Shown here one piece after another: positions 31,935 to 41,578 of a DNA stretch of 64,000 nt (positions within the stretch are counted from its first letter, which is position 1; each line of letters opens with the position of its first letter). A program made the position numbers and the translations under genes. The notes beneath the pieces were generated by a model. It saw only the letters and a program-made list of their open reading frames with translations, had not been told where the DNA came from and made no database searches. The DNA lies in the NCBI GenBank assembly GCA_041166085.1, contig JBEEFP010000038.1, positions 1 to 64,000 on the forward strand, in the 5' to 3' direction. Source of the stretch: JBEEFP01 sp041166085 (lineage in GTDB: Bacteria; Actinomycetota; Acidimicrobiia; Acidimicrobiales; JAFATL01).

Positions 31935-32603
31935 GTGGGGAACCTGCTGACGCTCGAGGGCGTCTCCAAGTCCTTCCGGCGGGGGCGAGAGACGGTGATG
32001 GCGCTGGATGGCGTGACCCTCGAGGTCGCCCCGGGCGAGTTCGTCGCGATGGTCGGGCCCAGTGGCTCGGGGAAGTCGACCCTCCTGCACCTGGCCGGCG
32101 GCCTCGACCAGCCGGAGGCGGGGCGGGTCCTGCTCGGCGACCGCGACATGGGTGCGCTCTCGACCGGCGACCGCGCCAAGATCCGCCGCCGCGAGATCGG
32201 CTTCGTGTTCCAGTTCTTCCACCTCATCCCCACCCTCACCGTGGCCGAGAACGTCGAGCTGCCGCTGCTCCTCGACGGCAGGCACGACAGCGCCGGCGTG
32301 CGGGCCATGCTCGAACGGGTGGGGCTGGCCGAGCGCATCGACCATCTCCCGGGCGAGCTGTCCGGTGGGGAGATGCAGCGGGCCGCCATCGCCCGGGCAC
32401 TCGTCGCCGGACCGGAGCTCATCCTGGCCGACGAGCCCACGGGCAACCTCGACTCGGCAACGGGCGCGGTCGTGCTCGACGTGCTGGCCGAGCAGGTGGC
32501 CGACGCGGGAGCGGCGCTGCTGATGGTGACCCACGACGCGTCGGCCGCGTCGCGTGCCGCTCGGGTGCTGCACCTGCGCGACGGTCACCTCGAAGAAGCC
32601 TGA
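31935..32603 (+). CDS. ABC transporter ATPase (MacB/LolD type)
   Basis: A 222-residue ATP-binding protein. Walker A GPSGSGKST near residue 42, Q-loop FVFQFFHLIPTL near 87, ABC signature LSGGEMQR near 140, Walker B LILADEPTGNLDS near 162 and the switch His in MVTHDASA near 195. The FQFFHLIPTL Q-loop and short length are typical of exporters paired with FtsX-like permeases. GTG at 31935 has TAGGGT eight bases upstream. The permease gene starts inside its stop codon (TGATG), so the two are translated together. Confidence 0.9.
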   Translation: MGNLLTLEGVSKSFRRGRETVMALDGVTLEVAPGEFVAMVGPSGSGKSTLLHLAGGLDQPEAGRVLLGDRDMGALSTGDRAKIRRREIGFVFQFFHLIPTLTVAENVELPLLLDGRHDSAGVRAMLERVGLAERIDHLPGELSGGEMQRAAIARALVAGPELILADEPTGNLDSATGAVVLDVLAEQVADAGAALLMVTHDASAASRAARVLHLRDGHLEEA

Positions 32604-35119
32604 TGCGCGCCATCCGGCTGCTCAACCTGCGGAGGGTCCGACGTCAGCCGGTGCGAGCCGCCATCGCGGTGATCGCGGTCGCGGCTGGGGTCGCCCTCGC
32701 CGTGTCGATCCAGGTGGTGTCGGGCAGCCTCTCCGCCTCGTTCGACCGCTTCAGCAGCTCCATCGCCGGCCCCACACCCCTGCGCATCGTCGGCGCCACG
32801 GTGCGAGGCGGCATCGACGAGTCGGTGGTGGCGAAGGTGCGGGCCACGCCAGACGTGGCGGCGGCCGTCCCCATGGTGCAGGCGGTCGCGATGGCCGAGG
32901 ACGGGCGAGGCCGGCAGCTGCCGGTGGTCGCCCTCGGCGTCGACTGCAGCGTGGAACGGATCGGCGATCTCGGCTGCAACCAGGCGCTCGTGTCGGCCGC
33001 CACCGACCTGCCTCCCGTCGTCGCAACGTCGTTGCTGCAACGGCTCGGCGCGGGCGCTGCCCTGCGCACCGACGTGGGCCGCATCCCGTTGGTCGGACTC
33101 CCGACTTCCCCGCGGCTCGACCGCTTGAACCAGGGTCGGGCCGTCGTGTTCGCGCTGCCCGCCGCGCAACGGCAGTTCCTGCGGCCCGGCGCGTTGGACG
33201 TCATCTACGTCCAGCCCCGCAAGGGTGCGGACCTGCACGCCGTGCGGACGCGGTTGGAAGCGGTCATCGGCCCACAGAACGGCGTGCTCGCCGCCGCCGA
33301 TCCGCCCGCCCAGGTCGGCATCGTGACCCAGGTGTTCATCCCGCTGTTCAGCGTCATCAGCCTGTTCGCCCTCGGCGTCGGCGCGGTGCTCGTCTACAAC
33401 ACCCTCGCGTTGTCGATGGAGGAGCGGCGGCGGCAGCTCGCGATCGTGGCCGCCATCGGCGGGAGCAACCGGCTCGTGCTGGGCGGCACCCTCGTCGAGG
33501 CCGGGGTGCTCGGGTTGGTCGGCGGCCTCCTCGGGGCCGTCGGCGGCATCGGCATCGCCCACCCCGTGACCGCCAGCCTCAACGACTTCACCCAGAAGGG
33601 TCTGGGCATGCCGGTGGACGTGCACGTCGGCGCGGCCAGCTTCGTGCTCGGGGCGTTGCTGGGCGCCGGACTGGGCATGGTGGCGGCCATCGGTCCGGCC
33701 CGGCGGGCCATGCGCATGGACGTGACGGCCGAGCTCTCCAACCGCGACCTGCGGGCAGAGGCGGCGCCGAAGGCGCGTGTCCGCCGGATCGCGATCGGGC
33801 TGGCGGTCGCGGTCGCCGGCGTGACCACGTGCATCCTGGCCCAGCGCGACGGCGCGCTGCACCCGTGGCAGGCCGCGCTGTCGCCCCTTGCATTCGTCGT
33901 CGCCGCGGTCGCCATGCTGATCGTGTGCGGCGCGCTGGCGCCGGTGATCCTCGGCGCCGTCGCCAGCAGGCTGCGTCACCCGCGCGCCACGACCCGCCTC
34001 GGGCTGGCCAACCTGGTGCGCGAGCCGGGGCGGACCGGCGTGATGGCGGTGGCCATCGGGACGGCGGTCGGACTCGGGTTCACCCTCTCGACGTTCAACC
34101 GGTCGGTGCGCGACGGCATCAACCAGAACGTGACGTCGGGCAACCCGCAGTGGGTGCGCGTCTCCACCCTCGAGCCGAACAACACCATCAACATCGACAG
34201 CATGGTGTCCCCCGATCTCATCGCCAAGGTGCGGGCCGTGCCCGGCGTCGCGTCGGTGGAGCGCGGCGCCGGCCTCATCTCTGGTCACGAGGTGAGCAAG
34301 GTCATCGGCGTGTGGGGCACCGAGGGGTTCCAGGAGAACCTCCCGATGCTGCAAGGTGGCTACGACCGCGCCCGCTACCAGGCAGGCGAGGTCTACATCG
34401 GGCCCGCGCTGGCACGCGACACCGGCGCCCGCGTGGGCGACACCGTCAGCGTGGACACGCGCCTCGGAGCGACGACCGTCCGCGTCCTCGGCATCTGGCA
34501 GAACGGCGACTTCGGCGGCCGCAACATCGGCATGGCCCTGCCCCAGATCGAGCGCATCTTCGGGCCGCAACCCACGGCCGAGCTCAGGGTGCGTCCGGCG
34601 GCCGGCGTCTCCGCCGCCGACCTGGCCCGCCGCATCAGAGCTGCGGGCCTCGACCCCTTCCTCCGAGTCGCGACACCGCACGAGCTGGCCGACCAGGCCG
34701 CCACCGACATCGGCCAGCAGCTCTCGTCGTTCTGGGCCATCCAGCGGGCCATGCTGCTGGTCGCGTTCGTCGCCGTGCTGTCGACCCTGCTGCTGGTCGG
34801 CGTGCAGCGCCGGCGCGAGCTCGGGCTGCTGGCCGCAGTCGGCATGCCCCCCGTCGACCTGGCCCGCATGGTCGTCGCCGAAGCGGGAGCCGTCGCGGCC
34901 ACCGGCGTCGGGTTGGGCGCGGCGACCGGCACGATCATGTCGTCGTCGATCGTCGCGTTGACGGTCGTGCTCATCGGCTACAAGGACCCGCTCTCCTTCG
35001 ACTTCCTCGCCCTCCCCGGCGCGGCGTTGGTCACCGTCGTGGTGGTCCTCGCCGCGGCCGCCGTCCCGGCATGGCGCACCTCGCGGTTGGAGGTCGTGGA
35101 GGCCCTGCAGTACGAGTGA
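32603..35119 (+). CDS. FtsX/MacB-like ABC permease
   Basis: An 838-residue permease with two FtsX-type modules. An N-terminal membrane helix (AAIAVIAVAAGVALAVSIQV) is followed by a large extracytoplasmic domain to about 230. Three helices lie near 245-385, more near 400-450, a second extracytoplasmic domain covers about 500-700, and there are three C-terminal helices. Such proteins are mechanotransmission exporters that move lipids, peptides or drugs, or act on envelope proteins. The MacB periplasmic insertion region is large (LQRLGAGAALRTDVGRIPLV). No substrate clue is adjacent; the next gene is a cell-wall protein on the same strand. Confidence 0.85.
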   Translation: MRAIRLLNLRRVRRQPVRAAIAVIAVAAGVALAVSIQVVSGSLSASFDRFSSSIAGPTPLRIVGATVRGGIDESVVAKVRATPDVAAAVPMVQAVAMAEDGRGRQLPVVALGVDCSVERIGDLGCNQALVSAATDLPPVVATSLLQRLGAGAALRTDVGRIPLVGLPTSPRLDRLNQGRAVVFALPAAQRQFLRPGALDVIYVQPRKGADLHAVRTRLEAVIGPQNGVLAAADPPAQVGIVTQVFIPLFSVISLFALGVGAVLVYNTLALSMEERRRQLAIVAAIGGSNRLVLGGTLVEAGVLGLVGGLLGAVGGIGIAHPVTASLNDFTQKGLGMPVDVHVGAASFVLGALLGAGLGMVAAIGPARRAMRMDVTAELSNRDLRAEAAPKARVRRIAIGLAVAVAGVTTCILAQRDGALHPWQAALSPLAFVVAAVAMLIVCGALAPVILGAVASRLRHPRATTRLGLANLVREPGRTGVMAVAIGTAVGLGFTLSTFNRSVRDGINQNVTSGNPQWVRVSTLEPNNTINIDSMVSPDLIAKVRAVPGVASVERGAGLISGHEVSKVIGVWGTEGFQENLPMLQGGYDRARYQAGEVYIGPALARDTGARVGDTVSVDTRLGATTVRVLGIWQNGDFGGRNIGMALPQIERIFGPQPTAELRVRPAAGVSAADLARRIRAAGLDPFLRVATPHELADQAATDIGQQLSSFWAIQRAMLLVAFVAVLSTLLLVGVQRRRELGLLAAVGMPPVDLARMVVAEAGAVAATGVGLGAATGTIMSSSIVALTVVLIGYKDPLSFDFLALPGAALVTVVVVLAAAAVPAWRTSRLEVVEALQYE

Positions 35120-35231
35120 CTGGCACACGCTCCTAGTCCGCCGGGAGGGCCCCGGAACTTTGGCTGGCCCGACCGTTCGTGAGGATCGCTTCCACGTAGC
35201 CACCACCCTTGGCGTCGCTATGTCCCGTCCC

Positions 35232-35290
35232 TTCAGATCTGAAAGACGACTCTGGAAATATTGTTCTAGTTATTTGCTACCGTTAACTAG
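35232..35290 (+). promoter_or_regulatory. AT-rich promoter of the surface-protein gene, with inverted repeats
   Basis: A locally AT-rich stretch holds the 12-bp palindrome TTCAGATCTGAA (35232-35243), a -35 TTGTTC (35261-35266), a 17-base spacer and a -10 TAACTA (35284-35289). CTAGTTA (35266-35272) and TAACTAG (35284-35290) are exact reverse complements that frame the spacer, a likely operator. The 200-base gap after the permease gene holds no convincing ORF. Confidence 0.55.
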
Positions 35291-35323
35291 TCATCATGCC
35301 GATGAAAGGACGTGGGATCGCGA

Positions 35324-36838
<1,515 letters not shown>

Positions 36839-36872
36839 GAGCAGTCCCCGGGCTGGAAGCCCATGTGCACGA

Positions 36873-36898
36873 CAGACGGCCCCTCCGGGGGCCGTCTG
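36873..36898. terminator. GC-rich terminator hairpin after the surface-protein gene
   Basis: CAGACGGCCCC pairs perfectly with GGGGCCGTCTG across a four-base loop, starting 34 bases after the stop codon. There is no T-run, as is usual for actinobacterial U-less terminators. Confidence 0.75.
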
Positions 36899-36921
36899 CG
36901 CGCGCCGGCTCAGCTCGCTTT

Positions 36922-36983
36922 GGCCCCGAACTCGCGCTTCTGGTGCACTTGCACGCCTGGGAATGACCGTGAGTGCACCAGAA
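36922..36983 (+). repeat. 62-bp inverted repeat, left copy, bracketing an ABC exporter
   Basis: This segment is the reverse complement of 39550-39611 with about five mismatches. Its inner 46 bases begin TTCTGGTGCACT (36938-36949) and end AGTGCACCAGAA (36972-36983), a perfect 12-bp palindromic pair around a 22-base middle. The outer 16 bases (GGCCCCGAACTCGCGC) point away from the exporter genes. The rest of the 36838-37050 gap holds only the terminator hairpin. Confidence 0.8.
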
Positions 36984-37049
36984 CGCGATGGGCCCAGGTA
37001 GCGCAGAGTGCCGGATCCCGAGCGTGACGTACCGCGCCCCGCCCCGCCG

Positions 37050-37811
37050 CTACGGCAGGAGCATGCGTTGGAGGCGGGCGGCGGCGACGCGCAGCGCGAG
37101 AGCGCCCATCACGAGCAGGTAGACGGCGTGGCCAAGGAGGGCCCAGCTCACGTCTCCGAGCACGAGCCCGCGCTCGAGGGCGACGCCTTGGTAGAGCGGC
37201 GTGGCCCGCACGACCCAACGCAGGGCCTCGGGGTAGCGGCTGATGGGGAAGAAGGTGGCCGAGAACAGGAAGAGCGGGATCAGCACCAGGTTCACGTAGT
37301 CGAAGTGCACCCATGACCGCATGTAGGTGGTCGTCGCCATGCCGACGCCGGCGAAGGCGAGGCCGATGAGGGTGGCCGACGGGAGCGCCAGCACCGCCCA
37401 CCACGACGCGGTGAGGCCAAAGGCGGTCATGGTGAGCAGGAAGCAGAGCGCGTAGAGCGTGCTGCGGGCCAGCGACCAGCCCATCTCGCCGAGGGCGACG
37501 TCGCCGACGCCGAGGGGCGTGGCCAGCATGGCGTCGAAGGTGTGGGCGTACTTGATCTTGAAGAAGAAGTTGAAGGTGGCGTCGAAGACGGCGCCGTTCA
37601 TGGCGGACGACGCGAGCAGCGCGGGCGCCACGAACTTCTGGTAGCTCACCTCGTGACCACTGACCGGCACGGTGCCGACCAGCGCGCCCACGCCGATGCC
37701 GATGGACAGCAGGTACAGGAACGGCTCGACCACGCCGGTGGCGAGGTACCGCCAGTTGCGTCGGTACGAGACGGCGTTGCGCTCGGCCACGTGGAGCGCC
37801 CGCAGGGTCAT
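37050..37811 (-). CDS. ABC-2 type exporter permease
   Basis: A 253-residue permease with six predicted membrane helices, beginning MTLRALHVAERNAVSYRRNW. Segments GVVEPFLYLLSIGIGVGALV, FDAMLATPLGVGDVALGEMG and LFLFSATFFPISRYPEALRW (the ABC-2 signature) place it in the NodJ/DrrB-type family that exports polyketides, lipids or polysaccharides. It overlaps the paralogous permease gene by ATGA. Two related permeases plus one ATPase give a complete exporter. The gene order is ATPase, permease, permease on the minus strand. Confidence 0.85.
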   Translation of the reverse strand: MTLRALHVAERNAVSYRRNWRYLATGVVEPFLYLLSIGIGVGALVGTVPVSGHEVSYQKFVAPALLASSAMNGAVFDATFNFFFKIKYAHTFDAMLATPLGVGDVALGEMGWSLARSTLYALCFLLTMTAFGLTASWWAVLALPSATLIGLAFAGVGMATTTYMRSWVHFDYVNLVLIPLFLFSATFFPISRYPEALRWVVRATPLYQGVALERGLVLGDVSWALLGHAVYLLVMGALALRVAAARLQRMLLP

Positions 37812-38578
37812 GGCGTCAGCCTCGCGGTGAACGTCCGTACGCCCCACTGCCAGCCCGCCACCACGAACGCGCAGAGCACGAGTACGTGCAGCGCCTGCTG
37901 ACCGGGGTGCCACTGCCCGGTGGTGGCGTCGCGCGCCAGCTCCACGCCGTGCCACAACGGCGACAGCACGACGACGGGGCGCAGGCCGGCGGGTAGCTGC
38001 GACACAGGGAAGAAGGTCCCCGAGAACAGGAACACCGGCACGATGCCCAGACGGGCCACCACCGCGAAGGGCACGTCGCTGTCCTGAGTCGCGGCCCACG
38101 CGGTGAGCGGCGCGGCCGCTGCGAACGCGGTCAACGCCGCCGCGGGGATGGCCAGCACACTCCACGCCGATGGGATGGCGCCGAGCAAGGCCGCGGCGGC
38201 GAGGAACATGGTGGCCCCGAGGGCGCTGCGCGCGACCGTCCACAGCACCTCGCCGCCGTACACCGCGCCGGCGCTGATGGGCGTGGCCACCATGGCCTGG
38301 AAGCTGCCCATCCACTTGATGCCGCCCATGATCGGCCAGAGCGAGTTCAGGGCGCCGGCCTGCAGCGCGCTGGCGGCCAGCAGCCCAGGCGCGATGAAGG
38401 ACAGGTAGGTCAGGCCCTCGACTGTGCCGCTCCCCCGCTCCACCAGCTTGCCGAGACCGAGGCCCATGGCCGCGAGGAAGAACAGCGGGGTGATGAAGTT
38501 GAAGACGACGGTGCCCCGCCAGAACCTGCGGAACACACGTGTCTCGCGCTCAAGGACCCGTTGCAGCGGAGGCGTCAT
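37808..38578 (-). CDS. ABC-2 type exporter permease
   Basis: A 256-residue permease with six predicted membrane helices, starting MTPPLQRVLERETRVFRRFW. It is a paralogue of the next gene: FFLAAMGLGLGKLVE, FQAMVATPISAGAVYGGEVL and VFLFSGTFFPVSQLPAGLRP occupy the same positions. It overlaps the ATPase stop and the second permease start, each by ATGA. Heterodimeric permeases of this kind are typical of daunorubicin/glycolipid-type exporters. The substrate cannot be read from the sequence. Confidence 0.85.
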   Translation of the reverse strand: MTPPLQRVLERETRVFRRFWRGTVVFNFITPLFFLAAMGLGLGKLVERGSGTVEGLTYLSFIAPGLLAASALQAGALNSLWPIMGGIKWMGSFQAMVATPISAGAVYGGEVLWTVARSALGATMFLAAAALLGAIPSAWSVLAIPAAALTAFAAAAPLTAWAATQDSDVPFAVVARLGIVPVFLFSGTFFPVSQLPAGLRPVVVLSPLWHGVELARDATTGQWHPGQQALHVLVLCAFVVAGWQWGVRTFTARLTP

Positions 38579-39507
38579 TCTTCCAACGTGCGGCCGGTGA
38601 GGATGAGGAAGACGTCCTCCAGGCTGGTGCGGCGCACGAGGAGCGTCTCGGGGTGGATGCCCTCGGACGTCAGCCGCTCGGCGATGGTCTCGCCCTCGCC
38701 CGTGTACACGAGCAGGCGGTCGCCCGACATCTCGACGCGCGGCGCCAGCCCGTCGAGACGAACCTCGGCCTTCTGGCGGTCCTCGTCGGATGCGAAGCGC
38801 AGCTCGACGACGTCACGAGTCGCGTGGCGGGAGATGAGCTCGCGCGGGGACCCCTCGTCGACGATACGGCTCTGGTCCATGATCACCAGCCGATCGCAGA
38901 GCTGCTCGGCCTCGTCCATGTAGTGGGTGGTGAGCACAAGGGTCACGCCCCGTCGCTTGAGCTGGTACAGCCGCTCCCACACCAAGTGGCGGGCCTGCGG
39001 ATCGAGACCGGTGGTCGGCTCGTCGAGGAGCAGGATCTCGGGGTTGTTGATGAGGGCGCGGCCGATGGTGAGCCGCCGCTTCATGCCGCCCGACAATGGG
39101 TCGACCAGACTGTCGCGCCGATCGGCCAGCTGCACGAACTCGAGGAGCTCATCCGCCCGCGTACGGATCTCGGCGCGCGGGAGGTCGAAGTAGCGCCCGT
39201 AGATCAACAGGTTCTCGCGCACGGTGAGCTCGAGGTCGAGGTTGTCCTCCTGGGGCACCACACCGAGTCGGGCCCTGATCTCGGCACCGTGCGTTCGGGG
39301 GTCGAGACCGAGGACGCGCAGGTCGCCGCCGCTGATGGGCGAGATGCAGCCGATCATGCGCATGGTCGACGTCTTGCCCGCGCCGTTGGGTCCGAGGAAG
39401 CCGAACGCCTCGCCCGGCTGGACCTGGAAGTCGATCCCGTCGACGGCGGTGAAGCTGCCGAAGCGCTTGGTCAGCCCCGAACCCTCGATCAGTGGGGCGG
39501 CACACAC
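38575..39507 (-). CDS. ABC-2 exporter ATPase (DrrA/NodI type)
   Basis: A 310-residue ATPase. Walker A GPNGAGKTST near residue 43, Q-loop GVVPQEDNLD near 86, signature LSGGMKRRL near 140, Walker B ILLLDEPTTGLD near 162 and switch His in LTTHYMDEAEQL near 195; a C-terminal 80-residue regulatory domain follows (TLLVRRTSLEDVFLILTG). This is the DrrA/NodI group that drives ABC-2 permeases. The start GTG at 39507 has TAGCGT eight bases upstream, fitting a leaderless message. The right copy of the 62-bp inverted repeat lies just upstream. Confidence 0.85.
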   Translation of the reverse strand: MCAAPLIEGSGLTKRFGSFTAVDGIDFQVQPGEAFGFLGPNGAGKTSTMRMIGCISPISGGDLRVLGLDPRTHGAEIRARLGVVPQEDNLDLELTVRENLLIYGRYFDLPRAEIRTRADELLEFVQLADRRDSLVDPLSGGMKRRLTIGRALINNPEILLLDEPTTGLDPQARHLVWERLYQLKRRGVTLVLTTHYMDEAEQLCDRLVIMDQSRIVDEGSPRELISRHATRDVVELRFASDEDRQKAEVRLDGLAPRVEMSGDRLLVYTGEGETIAERLTSEGIHPETLLVRRTSLEDVFLILTGRTLEE

Positions 39508-39549
39508 GTTCGGCGACGCTACCGGTGGTCCGCCGCTACCGGCGACGCA

Positions 39550-39611
39550 TTCTGGTGCACTAGCGGTCAATCCCAGGCGTGCAAGTGCACCAGAAGCGCG
39601 ATGTCGGGGCC
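39550..39611 (-). repeat. 62-bp inverted repeat, right copy, bracketing an ABC exporter
   Basis: It begins TTCTGGTGCACT (39550-39561), reaches AGTGCACCAGAA at 39584-39595 and ends GCGCGATGTCGGGGCC. About 57 of 62 bases match the reverse complement of 36922-36983. No target-site duplication is visible outside either copy. It lies between the ATPase promoter and the end of the isochorismatase gene. Confidence 0.8.
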
Positions 39612-39614
39612 GGG

Positions 39615-40175
39615 CTAAGGCCCGGAGAAGTCGACGTCCGCGGTGGTGACCGTGCCCGCGGTACGTCCCGGCGCGGTCTGCTCGCCCCAGTAGAGATTGG
39701 TGTGGGCGATGACCTGATCGGGCGGCGGCGCTCCCCATGCTGTGAGGTCCTCGGTGGTGTGGGCGTCGCTGACCAGCGTGGCGTCGTAGCCCCGGACGAG
39801 GGCGCCGTGGAGTGTCGAGCGGACGCAGGCGTCCGTCTGCGCGCCGGCGACGATCACGCGACCGACCGCGAGGTCGGCGAGCACGTCCTCGAGCGACGTG
39901 TCCTCGAAGGAGTCGCCATAGGTCTTCTCGACGAGCGGCTCGTCGTCGCCCGGGGTGAGCTCGGGGACGATGCGCCACTCGTCGCTCCCCCGAGGGAGGC
40001 CCTCATCGCTGTTGTGCTGAACCCACACGACGGGCACGTGCTGTTGCCGCGCCTTGTCGACCAGGCTGCCGACGTTGGCAACAACGGCCTCGCGGGCATG
40101 CGCGCCGGCGACGACACCGTTCTGCACATCGACCACGAGCAATGCGGTGTTGGGACGGTTCTCGAGCGTCGTCAC
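39615..40175 (-). CDS. Isochorismatase-family cysteine hydrolase
   Basis: A 186-residue alpha/beta hydrolase of the isochorismatase-like superfamily. The catalytic Asp is in ALLVVDVQNGVV near residue 16, the Lys in PLVEKTYGDSFE near 84 and the Cys in VIVAGAQTDACVRST near 117, with a cis-peptide position before it. Members hydrolyse amides or isochorismate (nicotinamidase-like). GTG at 40175 is preceded by AAGGAG at ten bases. It is on the minus strand, divergent from an acyl-CoA dehydrogenase. The substrate is uncertain. Confidence 0.85.
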   Translation of the reverse strand: MTTLENRPNTALLVVDVQNGVVAGAHAREAVVANVGSLVDKARQQHVPVVWVQHNSDEGLPRGSDEWRIVPELTPGDDEPLVEKTYGDSFEDTSLEDVLADLAVGRVIVAGAQTDACVRSTLHGALVRGYDATLVSDAHTTEDLTAWGAPPPDQVIAHTNLYWGEQTAPGRTAGTVTTADVDFSGP

Positions 40176-40265
40176 AGGCAGCTCACTCCTTGGCGCGTGG
40201 CCGACATTTTGCACCAGCCAACGGCCAGCCATCTCGAGACGGTCGGCCGCTAGCCTCCTGCCCGC

Positions 40266-41270
40266 ATGGAGCTCGAGTTCACCAGCGACCAGGAGGAGTT
40301 GCGGACGTCGGTTCGGGCCGTGCTGGCGCGCGAGTGCCCCATCTCCGTCGTGCGCGAGGTCGTGGAGAAGGGCACCGGCGCCGACGCTCTCTGGTCGCGC
40401 ATGGTCGAGCTCGACTGGCCCGCCCTCACCATCAGCGAGGCCCACGGCGGCATCGGCCTCGGCTTCGTGGAGCTGACGGTGGTGCTCGAAGAGCTGGGCC
40501 GCGTCATCGCCCCCGGTCCCCTCACCGCGACGGCCGCACTCTTCGCGCCGGTGGTGCGGGAGTGCGGCAGCGACGAGCAGGCAGCTCGCTTCCTCGGCGG
40601 CGTGGCGTCAGGCGAGCTCACGGGCACGCTGGCGTTCGTCCGCCAGCCGGCCGTCGAGGCCGACGCAGTCGACGAGGTGGCCGTCACCGACGGCGAGCGC
40701 GTCGTCGTCGTCCCCCGCGAGCAGCTGCAGGTCACCCCGATGGACGCCTTCGACAAGTCGCGCCGCCTGGCGCGTGTCGAGATGCACGGCGACGTCGAGC
40801 GCGGCCGGGTGCTCGACCGGCCGGAGCGTCTCGACCGCGCCGTCGAGGAGGCCACCGTCGCCCTCGCCGTGGAGATGGTCGGCACGTGCCAGGCCATCTT
40901 CGACACCGCCCTCGACTACGCCAAGGTGCGCGAGCAGTTCGGCGTGCCCATCGGCTCGTTCCAGGCCATCAAGCACAAGTTCTCGGACATGTACGTCGCC
41001 CTCGAACGGGCTCGGGCCACCGCGTACTTCGCCGCCACCACCATCGCCGAGGACGACGAGCGCCGCACCGTGGCCGCGTCGATGGCCAAGGCCGCGGTCG
41101 GCGAGGCCCAACGCCTCATCGCCCAGGAGGGCATCCAGATCATGGGCGGCATCGGCTACACGTGGGAGCACGACATGCACCTCTACGTGAAGCGGGCCAA
41201 GTCCGGCGAGGCCCTCCTCGGCACCGCCGCCGAGCACCGCGCCCGCATCGCCGACCACCTCGGCATCTGA
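40266..41270 (+). CDS. Acyl-CoA dehydrogenase, short FadE-type subunit
   Basis: A 334-residue acyl-CoA dehydrogenase-fold protein: ELEFTSDQEELRTSVRAVLA at the N-terminus, AHGGIGLGFVELTVVLEELG near 65, REQFGVPIGSFQAIKHKFSD near 225 and GIQIMGGIGYTWEHDMHLYV near 300. It is shorter than classical enzymes (about 380) and resembles the FadE/ChsE subunits that form alpha2-beta2 complexes in steroid side-chain oxidation. TAGCCT sits nine bases before the ATG. It ends upstream of a bidirectional terminator. No partner subunit is adjacent. Confidence 0.8.
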   Translation: MELEFTSDQEELRTSVRAVLARECPISVVREVVEKGTGADALWSRMVELDWPALTISEAHGGIGLGFVELTVVLEELGRVIAPGPLTATAALFAPVVRECGSDEQAARFLGGVASGELTGTLAFVRQPAVEADAVDEVAVTDGERVVVVPREQLQVTPMDAFDKSRRLARVEMHGDVERGRVLDRPERLDRAVEEATVALAVEMVGTCQAIFDTALDYAKVREQFGVPIGSFQAIKHKFSDMYVALERARATAYFAATTIAEDDERRTVAASMAKAAVGEAQRLIAQEGIQIMGGIGYTWEHDMHLYVKRAKSGEALLGTAAEHRARIADHLGI

Positions 41271-41364
41271 TCGGAACAGGCCGACCGCGCATCGGCAGGA
41301 GCCGCAGCGGGGGGTTGGGGTCCCCGCTGCGCTCAGCGAGCGCAGCTTGCAAGCGAGCGAAATA

Positions 41365-41397
41365 GAAGAGCCCCGGCGTCCACGGCCGGGGCTCTTC
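41365..41397. terminator. 13-bp bidirectional terminator hairpin
   Basis: GAAGAGCCCCGGC (41365-41377) pairs perfectly with GCCGGGGCTCTTC (41385-41397). It lies between the acyl-CoA dehydrogenase (+) and the 33-residue peptide gene (-). On the minus strand the stem is followed by TATTT, a weak U-tract. The 41270-41365 stretch before it holds no gene. Confidence 0.8.
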
Positions 41398-41421
41398 CTT
41401 GCGTTGTTGTCGGGGTGGAGC

Positions 41422-41523
41422 TCAGCCCCACTTGCCGCCGGCGCCAACGACCTCGATGAGGGCGAGGACGGTCGCCGAACTGAGGAACCACTTGTTACGG
41501 GCAATGCGACGGATCTTGGACAT
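41422..41523 (-). CDS. 33-residue membrane/secreted-type peptide
   Basis: A very small gene with full expression signals: -10-like TATAAG (41551-41546), GGAGGGG four bases before the ATG, and a terminator hairpin 24 bases after the stop. The peptide has a strongly basic N-terminus (MSKIRRIARNKW), a hydrophobic middle of about 14 residues (FLSSATVLALI) with one Glu, and the end EVVGAGGKWG. It could be a membrane microprotein, a signal-type precursor or a regulator of the neighbouring c-di-GMP enzyme. It is the last gene of a minus-strand run after the GGDEF-EAL and DUF5317 genes. I do not recognise a named family. Confidence 0.7.
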   Translation of the reverse strand: MSKIRRIARNKWFLSSATVLALIEVVGAGGKWG

Positions 41524-41578
41524 CTTTCCCCTCCGGTTCATTCGCCTTATATGGGGAGGCCCTCCAGCCTCGGCTCTA

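Noticed and set aside
32554..35206. Two long frames (860 codons + and 873 codons -) over the permease gene.
   Set aside because: Both overlap the FtsX permease in other frames and have low-complexity Arg/His/Asp-rich sequence; the permease frame has clear membrane helices and domain structure.
36910..37404. A minus-strand frame beginning upstream of the exporter permease.
   Set aside because: It overlaps the permease in another frame and its end encodes only the inverted repeat; a matching stretch at the other copy shows it is repeat sequence, not protein.
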